64,000 bases of DNA from Maratus speciosus (Eukaryota; Arthropoda; Arachnida; Araneae; Salticidae), in NCBI GenBank assembly GCA_963932465.1, contig OZ010795.1, positions 523,161,451 through 523,225,450 of the forward strand, given 5' to 3'. The position numbers were made by a program, and so were the translations under genes. The notes beneath the pieces are model-generated. The model ran no database searches. It saw only the letters and a list, made by a program, of their open reading frames with translations, and was not told the DNA's origin. Below, one piece after another: positions 56,510 through 64,000 of the stretch. Numbering within the stretch: position 1 is the stretch's first letter; every line of letters begins with the position of its first letter.

Positions 56510-56985
56510 CAATGAGACAGAAGCAGATGAAACGACTGAGTGGACAAGTAGCGACATCTACCGGAGAACGAGAGAAAAAGAAACCAAAAAGAGGAAATTA
56601 AATGTTTTCCAAATATTCGGAAAATCAGGAATATTAGATGAGTCATTGACGAAAGAGTGAGAATTTTTAATGATGTGGTAAGCTTCCTAAAAATCAAGGC
56701 CAAGGTTAGAAGAGCATTTCTGGATAATGATGGCTGAGGAAAAATTGAACCTATGTTGTAAAGACCAACAATGTTGAGCAATAGAAGAACGTTTAAGATC
56801 CTGATTTTTAACATAAACTTCATGCTCTTTTAAACGAAATCTAAGAGCACGTTTAGTCTGCCTAATATAAGATAGACCACACTGGCGAGAGATTTGGTAA
56901 ATACCCCAGTTATCTAGGCGATCAATGGGGTGTTTAAGATTTGAAAAAGAGATTTTATTAACAGGAGGAAAAAAATAAAGTTAAA
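56510..56985 (-). pseudogene. Penelope-like GIY-YIG endonuclease domain
   Basis: Translating the minus strand from about 56950 gives NWGIYQISRQCGLSYI, then QTKRALRFRLKEHEVYVKNQ, SSIAQHCW and a final EAYHI. This is the GIY-YIG order of Penelope-like endonucleases, with YIR in place of YIG. It is not in the frame of the RT ORF, which ends at 56914, so a frameshift lies near 56980. A stop separates the last Glu block. Confidence 0.88.
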
Positions 56986-58850
56986 ATCAAACCTTCTTAA
57001 GATTTTAGCAACTTGCTGACTGATTTTAGGGGAAAATGGCAACACAACTGAAGTATTCCAGTTGGAATTAGAATGCTTTTCAGAATGGACGGGTTTCGTC
57101 AATTTTTTATGAATAGAATCTATAATATTAGAGGAATAACTACGATCAACAGCAATAGCTTTGAGGTAAATACGTTCAGCATTGAGTAACTGAAGAGTAG
57201 AACAAATGTTGATAGCCCGAAAAACAAAAGTATTAAAATCAGCGAATTTCTGGTTAGGAGGATGAGAAGAATATCTGTGAGGTGGGAGACTGACAGAAAA
57301 AGATTTACGAAAGACGGTAGCCTGAAAACCATTATCAACACGAATAACAAGGACATCCAGGAAAGAAAGACAGTTATTGGTCTCAATTTCAGCTGTAAAA
57401 TGAATGCAGGGATCACTGAAATTCCTAATAGAGAGAATATGATTAATATCCGAATTCATTTCAGCCAGGACATAAACATCATCAGCATAACGAACATAGA
57501 ATGGGAATTTTAAAATTTCAAAAAGTTTGACCTCAAAATAGTGCATATAAATATCGCATAAAATTGGACTAAGAGGATTACTCATAGCCAAACCGTCAAT
57601 CATGCGAAATAACTTTCCATTAAAAACAAAAGTATTTTGCGACATGCAAGGCCGAGTTTGAAGGATAAGCTCCTCGATTTCAAAATAAGAGAAATGGAAT
57701 TCACAAAGCATTTTCTTGAGGTAATCTAAAGTCCACTCCCACGGAAATGTTAGTAAATAATGATTTAACATCAAAGGAAACCATCACGTGTCCCTGTGGC
57801 TTAAAATTATGAAGTTTTTAAACAAAATCAAAAGAATTCTTAACTGCGAAACGGTTACCGACCAAAAGTGGAAAAAAAAAACAGAAACTAAATATTTGGC
57901 AAGCTTATAAGAAGCTGTACTAATACTGTAGACAATAGGTCTGAAAGGAATGTCAGGTTTATGGACCTTAGGTAAAGCATAAAACCTGGCACAATGCGCA
58001 ATAAAAGGAATAAGATACTTGTCAAAGTTAACAGAAATAATGGGAGAAGACTTGATGGCAGACTTAAAAGGGCTAATTTCACTAGTGGAAGGGTCTTTGC
58101 GGATGTCCACATAAGGACCATCATTAATTAATTTATGGGATTTTTCCAAATACGAAGATTTGTCGAGAAGAACAATCTGACCACCTTTGTCAGCCTTGGT
58201 AATGATTAAGTTTGGATCAGAGCTCAGATTTTTCAGACATTGTTTAATAGGATTTTTAAGATTGGGCTTATAAACGTTAGAATTGAAATCAATAGTATTG
58301 GCAATGAGATGCCTAATGGATTCTTTTTGAGAAGAAGCTAGAGCGCTGTGCATAAAGTCCCTTTTAATAGGAGCAATTAGTTTAGGTAATGAAGGAATAG
58401 CAGAGACAGAGAAATTGTTATTCCATTTGAGAGCATCGAGCTGATTGTCACTTAAAGAAACACTAGAAAGATTGACAACAACATTTTGGTTAACAACAGC
58501 AAATTGCTGGTGTTATTAGCGACAGAACTTTTACAAAGTGTACTAAATTTCTTCTTTAAAACCGAACAATGAACAGAAGAAGCTGTGAGAACTCTATTCC
58601 ATGACCCTCTGTCTATAGACTCAAAATCAGGTGTAGAATTAGTTAGGCTGATATGTAAATATATAACTCGCGCTCTATATGAGCAATTTTATGGCGAGTC
58701 TCTTGAATCAAAGCTCTTAAAAGAGCTAATTTAGAAAGAAATATGACCTTGTCAATTCTATTAGATGAAAATAAATTACAACGTATAGAAAGGAAATTAA
58801 GAATAACCTTCTTACGCCTACAGTCAAATAGGAAATGCAAGTGTTCCAAA
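56914..58850 (-). pseudogene. Penelope-like reverse transcriptase, frameshifted
   Basis: The enzyme copies the element RNA at the nicked target. From the N-side on the minus strand: LLRALIQETRHKIAHIER (about 58720), VVNLSSVSLSDNQLDALKW (about 58460), then an open frame 58353-57784 with LIITKADKGGQIVLLD and FYALPKVHKPDIPFRPIV. After a shift, HVMVSFDVKSLFTNI appears in another frame (about 57750-57800), holding the first catalytic Asp. The last open frame (57774-56914) holds DGLAMSNPLSPILCDIYM, the YADD box (FYVRYADDVYVLAE), LSFLDVLVIR and FRKSFS. These are the family's core blocks. About three frameshifts and at least one stop break it. Confidence 0.93.
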
Positions 58851-59037
58851 AACCTGTTCTTTCTTTGTCGTAAATTACAAAACCTGTTGGTTCATTAATT
58901 TATTTATAATTGAGACATTCCAGAAAAAAAACGAAAGAAATTAAAAAAAAGAAAGAAATGACAGAGGAATAAAGGCCAGTTAACGCCGAACACATTAAAA
59001 TAGCAATTAAAGCCTTTGTGCAGGGATAGTAAAAAGC

Positions 59038-59352
59038 AAAAATCCAACGTTTAAAAATGCACAAATAATACGTGAAAAGTCGCAAACAGCTGTTTTCAAT
59101 CTACTAGCGAGAATCTTCTTCAGTGCAAGATAGAGCAAGTCATAGCGTACTAGAAATGCAAAGCTGAGCAAAATGACTGAGACGAGCCGGCTTATATACC
59201 CGTAATAAGCCATTACGGTCTCTGTTATTTTGCTCAGCTTTGCTTTTTCTAGCACACTGTGTCTTGCTCTATCTTGCACTGAAGAAGATTCTCGCTAGTA
59301 GATTTGAAACAGCTGTTTGCTGCTTTTCACGTATTTTTTGTGCCTTTTTTAA
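59038..59352. repeat. Penelope-like terminal repeats, 5' direct copy and inverted copy
   Basis: 59038-59180 repeats 56331-56480. From about 59217 to 59352 the same sequence returns in reverse complement (TTTTGCTCAGCTTTGC, TTGCACTGAAGAAGATTCTC, CTGCTTTTCACGTAT). The pair makes a large stem around the GTAATAAGCCATTACGG hairpin at about 59202-59218. Confidence 0.9.
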
Positions 59353-59360
59353 ACGTTTTT

Positions 59361-61956
59361 CTTTCTTTCTTTTTAATATTCCTGCACAAAAGCTTTAATT
59401 GCTATTTTAACATAACTAAGGCTGTTGCTGCAGTTACTGTAATTGTAATAATTATGACCTGTTCTCTATATTTGCTTATATATAAGAAAAAAAAATTACG
59501 AGAGCTAGTACATTTATAGAGAAATGCATGACAAATATACTAAAGAAGACACTTTTTAAATAGAAGAATTATTTTAAGCCTAATTAATATTGATGTTGGT
59601 CAAATTAGTTCAGTTAAAAAAGTTTTATGAGATCCAACTGTATACATAAAAGTTTAACAGTCTTTTGAAGGCACATGAGTAACTGGATTGCGGTGTGTAG
59701 TGTTCAAGCATTTTTTCAATTTGCCTAATTTTTTTAGTTTTATTTTAATTTGTTTTATTCAAAATGTCAGTATCTTAATAGCGATTTCTTTCATATTTCT
59801 CAAAAGTTATGTTTCACGTATTATAGCCAGATAAAATAATAATAATAATAATATTTGCAAATATTTCTGTATTTAAAAATACATTTAAACGCAAATATTA
59901 AAAAAAGAAAACTATAAAATATTCCAAATTTTACATGAGAAAATTATTTAATGATGAGAAGTGCGTCACATTTAAAAAGCTGCAATAGTGAAATATTTTC
60001 GAAAACTTTTCAATTGAAAAAGTATTTACCTGTAAATATTAGAATAGAAAGAAAATTTTTAAATAATTTAAATAATAATCTTTTAAATTAGTATGATGAA
60101 AAAGCATTAAATGAGGAAAAGTAGGTGATATATAAAACAATACATTTAAAACTATATTTTTAAAGTGTCTAAAAGAAAATTTCTTTTGTTATAAAGGCCA
60201 GAGAAAAGTGGCATTTTTTCTAGGGTATGAAAAAAAATCACGATTTAAAATACTACTAATAATAAAAAATTGGATTAATTTGATTTAAATCGGATTTTTT
60301 ATCAGATTTTTTTAATTTAAATTAACTAACGACGTTATTTTGAACTTTGAAAGCTATAGCTTGCCATTTTTAACAATTTTGCAAATGCAATTAAGATAGA
60401 AGCTTGAAAGTAGTATTTCTTTTTAATGCATATAAAGTTTAATTGAGTAAAGTTGTGCAATGATTATATAACCTACTTTAAGAACCCTCAATAAGATGTT
60501 ATTTAAAAATTATTGTATATACCATCCATTGCCTTACTGTACCAAATCACCAAAATAACACCCAATTATTACATATTATTAACATATGTTATTAGTTCTA
60601 CAATATATAAAAGGATAATTCACCAGTAAACTAATGCAAGATAAAATCCAGTATAAGTACCCAGAAAAGTACTAATGAATCCTTTAATCAGTGTAACTAA
60701 TATATTTCTTCGCAAATCAAGATCAAAATAACAATAAAAATACTAATTTTACAGCTGGCCGATACAAATAGCTATCCGGTAAACTGAGCGACTACCAAAG
60801 TGTATCACAGAAAGCCTTATCTTGTTTTTGGGAAATGCAGAAGACCATATAGAAATACGTGATGAAACAGAACATTTCTTCCAAGCGTACTCTGAACACT
60901 CGAAAAAAGAAAAAAAAATGTTGTAAGTGCAATCGATTTGTTCGCAAAAATCCTGTCAATATCATAACAACAATACGTCACGAGTGCAAAAATCAGAATT
61001 ATTAATTAAGTTCAACTGAACATTTTGTGCTTGAATTACTAATGTGCATTAATCATCAATGTATTTTTGAAATACTTTTTTCAAACAATATTTTACTTTG
61101 TATTTCTTTCTATGTCTGCAACTGTTATATTTATTATTAAATTAATTTAAAATGCAAAGTATTGGTTTTTATTTGATATGGTAAATGCATGTGTGTCTTT
61201 TAACAATGGGGTCGCTGAATGATCCCACATGTCTTTCATGTTTCAAATTTACACCTGGTCATACGAGGGTTTTAAAGAAATATGGAGTTACTTTATTAGC
61301 TTAAGGATTAAAAATTATTCCTAAAAGATATTCTAATTTCTATAAGTTCAATTTTTCTGTCAGACTGATCTTACTAAGAAATACATTATCATAGATTTTT
61401 ACACAATTCCTGAGAGAAAAGATTATACTTTGTTTCGTGACTTATTTTAATTTTCTAAATAGAAAAAAATAATTTTTGGAATTTATTAAAATATTAACAT
61501 TTAGACAAGCACCCATATTAAAAATATGTTTTCTATACACGATGAGATGCATGAATTCCGAAATTCGTTAACAAATATAACGGAAATAACATCATCAAAA
61601 TGTCAAAAAAGGTCATCAAAACTTTAGGTCACCTGTCAGAAGCATGCAATGCGAAAGAAATAGGAATAAAGAAGTAGTAAATTAAAGGTATATATAACTA
61701 GTAAATCTGCAGATCGAGAGCCTCAACGTCATCTCTGCAACTTATTGTTTTCAGCAAATTTTGCTTAATATTAATCTTTCTACAAAAACAAAATTTAAAC
61801 TTTTAAATTACACAAACATTTATAGAAGGAGAAAAAAATATTTCGATGGTTTCAGACATTAGAAGCGTTAAATTAAACACGTTGTTATGTAATGATATTC
61901 TGAAATTCTCACGAGCTACTTATTCTAGTAATTTTTATATAATAAAGCAAATTTCT
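59361..61956. other. No gene seen in about 2.6 kb
   Basis: Low-complexity AT-rich DNA with an (AAT)n run near 59836-59852. No ORF, repeat or element end that I can support. Confidence 0.5.
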
Positions 61957-61976
61957 TCAGGGGGGTGCCCCCCTGA
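61957..61976. other. Perfect GC hairpin
   Basis: TCAGGGGGG and CCCCCCTGA are perfect complements separated by TG, giving a 9-bp stem; ACCCCCCG follows immediately. It stands alone in very AT-rich DNA and may be an element terminus. Confidence 0.75.
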
Positions 61977-61984
61977 ACCCCCCG

Positions 61985-63945
61985 TTGTGTAATTTATTTT
62001 GCATTTGTAATTTTCTATTGATTGAGTTAATGATTATCCTATATCTTAGATTCATTTTTACACTGCGATTTATAAGGATAAGCAACAATTTGGTCAAGCA
62101 TTTTACGTTATCCTAATATCCATACAGAAGTATTTACTTGCCTGCTAACCACAAACATCTGTATCTAATGGATAAAGAACTTTTGGAAATGTAAACTGAG
62201 ACATCTAATTTAGAAATCTAATAATAATTTTGATTACCATTCTGCAATATTTATATCTAAGATCTAATCTAAATATCTAAAAATGGACTCGATAGCATTA
62301 ACTTACTAAAATCACCCTAAAGTAGGGGGAGTTCTAAACCTAACGGTTAATAATTCATCATCGTGTCCACTTCCAATTGACTAAATAGATAAACGTGATA
62401 TGGCGCCGTTAAGTATTTTTTGTGATAGCCTTTTAATAGTATCCACATTTAATTTAAAATCGTGATGTTACAAACACCGTTGAAATTTGATGCACACCTG
62501 TGTTCAGGTCAAATTACAAAAGGTTAACTAACCTTTTATTTCCCTTAGCCGGGCATTTTGTTTCATTTTTCGTAATAGGGATTATTTTAATAATTTATTT
62601 TACACTCTACAAGCTGTTACACGGGACGTTGTTCACGTAGCATTAAAATAGAGATAAATGCATTAAATAAAACATTTCAATCACCACCAGACATGGCAAG
62701 TCTCAGGCTTTTTGCACAACACTATTACCTTACAGAAAAAGTTGTTCTTTTAAATCGCGCAAATGTTTCAATTAAATAAAGTAACATTTTTTGTATTAAA
62801 ATACTGGTATCCAGAACGCTGGAGGGTTGGCAGCCCTGCTCCTCTTAATAGAAACATATATAGTTAACCAACACTTTATCACATTTTATAGGAAACAATA
62901 CGGAATTTCTTATTTGTATGGCCTTACATATACCTCAGTCATAAAAATGTAAAATTTTGTGCGAATTAATATAGGCAATTGCGAAAATGAAATCGCAACC
63001 AATGAGAAAAGGAAGGCCAAGTAAAATCGTGTAAATCGAGGAATCTTTCTTCGTAGTGTGGGAAAATGCCACTACAAAAATTAATTTAGGTGGTATTTGG
63101 TGTGAAATGTTTATATGTATTCATTCCTGTCCTATTTATCTTTTTTTATTATTTGTAATTTGCTGCATTTTCCCTTTGCACGTGAAAATCTTACAAATTA
63201 AAATGAACTCTTTGGGAGAAATTGTTGTTCCCTTTTTTTTTGGGCAACAATAAAGTTTATAAAGTTTAATAGAATAATGTCAGTTTATTCTGTATGAAAA
63301 TAACGAACTTTTTCCTTTATAATCAAAATAGTTGAATACATAAATAAAGATATTATTCTATATAGTATATAAATACTATTTTCATTTCTGCGTTTAAATC
63401 AATCTATATGCAAATATCTATACAAAGGCATTCATTAATTCATTCCTTTTAACTTTGATTTGACTTTAAAAACCATACATACTTTCACATTTATGATATT
63501 TTTAGATGAGATATAGTTGCTACGCAACGGTTAAAAGAAAAAAAATGAAATATAAGTAAATTCATAAAATGAAATGTTTTATATTATTCGAACACATGTA
63601 TAAAATTCCATCATAAGTTATACACCTAATTTAAAAGCTCTGACAAATGTTTTGACAAAATTGCAAACTAATAGGAATAATTTACTATTCTTATTTAAAA
63701 ATTTCAGCATCAAAAATTTACCATTTAAATCCATTTTTTATATGAGCCATTTCTTTCAACAAATGAAAATTTGAAAATCGTCTGACTTGCCATTGAAAAG
63801 CATTACAGAGCAAAATAAAATGTTCTATATTTCCCGAATGAATGAACGAAATTTAACCAAAAACCATACAGCTAAGTCCGAGTACCTCATCAACTTGCCA
63901 CATTAATTTCAAGCCGATCGGATGCTTTTTGCGGCAGTTATCGCG
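61985..63945. other. No recognised gene
   Basis: AT-rich, apparently unique. A 65-codon plus ORF at 63056-63253 is hydrophobic and cysteine-rich and unrelated to anything I know. CAGCCCTGCTCC near 62831 resembles CAGCCCTGTTC near 37536. Confidence 0.5.
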
Positions 63946-63947
63946 GA

Positions 63948-63978
<31 letters not shown>

Positions 63979-63980
63979 AA
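63946..63980. repeat. (GACA)n microsatellite at the end of a dispersed repeat
   Basis: GACGGACAGACAGACAGACA follows a CCGATCGGATGC...GCGGAAC stretch. The same arrangement (a GGACAGACAGATGG-type tail) occurs near 28497. Confidence 0.9.
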
Positions 63981-64000
63981 CGGAAATCAAAACTTTTCGT

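Larger units (their letters stand above)
56330..59360 (-). mobile_element. Penelope-like retroelement, near full length, broken
   Basis: The minus strand encodes, in order, a Penelope-type RT and a GIY-YIG endonuclease. A ~150-bp repeat with ATAATACGTGAAAAG, CGAGAATCTTCTTCAGTGCA and GCAAAGCTGAGCAAAA occurs at 56331-56480 and 59038-59180 in the same orientation, and again inverted at 59217-59352. A direct pair plus an extra inverted copy is the usual Penelope terminal-repeat layout. Frameshifts in the RT and a changed YIG motif indicate an inactive copy. Confidence 0.93.

Overview
This is AT-rich, non-coding eukaryotic DNA, probably from an arthropod; a spider or other chelicerate fits the repeat mix, but that is a guess from repeat style, not a placement. 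I found no credible host gene. Almost every structure I can defend is a transposable element, a miniature or fold-back derivative of one, a tandem repeat, or an insertion of one inside another.

Positions 1-17251 hold one decayed Ty1/copia LTR retrotransposon whose left LTR starts outside the window. It has been broken three times. An 8.6-kb terminal-inverted-repeat (TIR) element (336-8969) sits in its 5' LTR and carries a Helitron with two candidate 5' ends, a TTAA-flanked palindrome and two more fold-backs. A 1.7-kb insertion (11961-13689) splits the reverse transcriptase. A 1.6-kb GC-rich element with a 12-bp target duplication (14910-16528) sits just before the polypurine tract. The copia gag, protease, integrase, reverse transcriptase and RNase H are recognisable but carry stops and frameshifts.

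Positions 17252-32913 contain a TA-flanked MITE, a pogo/Tigger-like relic, two TTAA-flanked palindromic MITEs, an internally deleted mariner, a 1.5-kb multi-unit fold-back, short tandem repeats, and a minus-strand Helitron bracketed exactly by two ~160-bp direct repeats. Positions 33207-36311 are a 3.1-kb hAT-like transposon with a perfect 8-bp target duplication, a degenerate transposase and a small piggyBac-like MITE inside it.

Positions 37575-47460 hold a nested fold-back complex, another TTAA palindrome, a ~328-bp satellite with paired inverted ATGGCGG motifs, a 1.34-kb palindromic TIR element, a tRNA-derived SINE with a 13-bp duplication and (AACC)n tail, two nested TTAA/CCC (piggyBac-like) MITEs, and a Penelope-like remnant with a GIY-YIG endonuclease and a hammerhead-like motif. 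Positions 48943-59360 hold an inverted pair of tRNA-like sequences, a 2.2-kb element with repeated TGTCCAATAGAATGGACA motifs, a TA-flanked 1.4-kb palindrome, and a nearly full-length but broken Penelope-like element with direct and inverted terminal repeats. The last 4.6 kb shows little beyond one GC hairpin and a GACA microsatellite.

The genes do not form a working pathway. The interest lies in insertion order, in shared target-site classes (TTAA, TA, 8 bp, A|T), and in several element types that I cannot assign to a named family.
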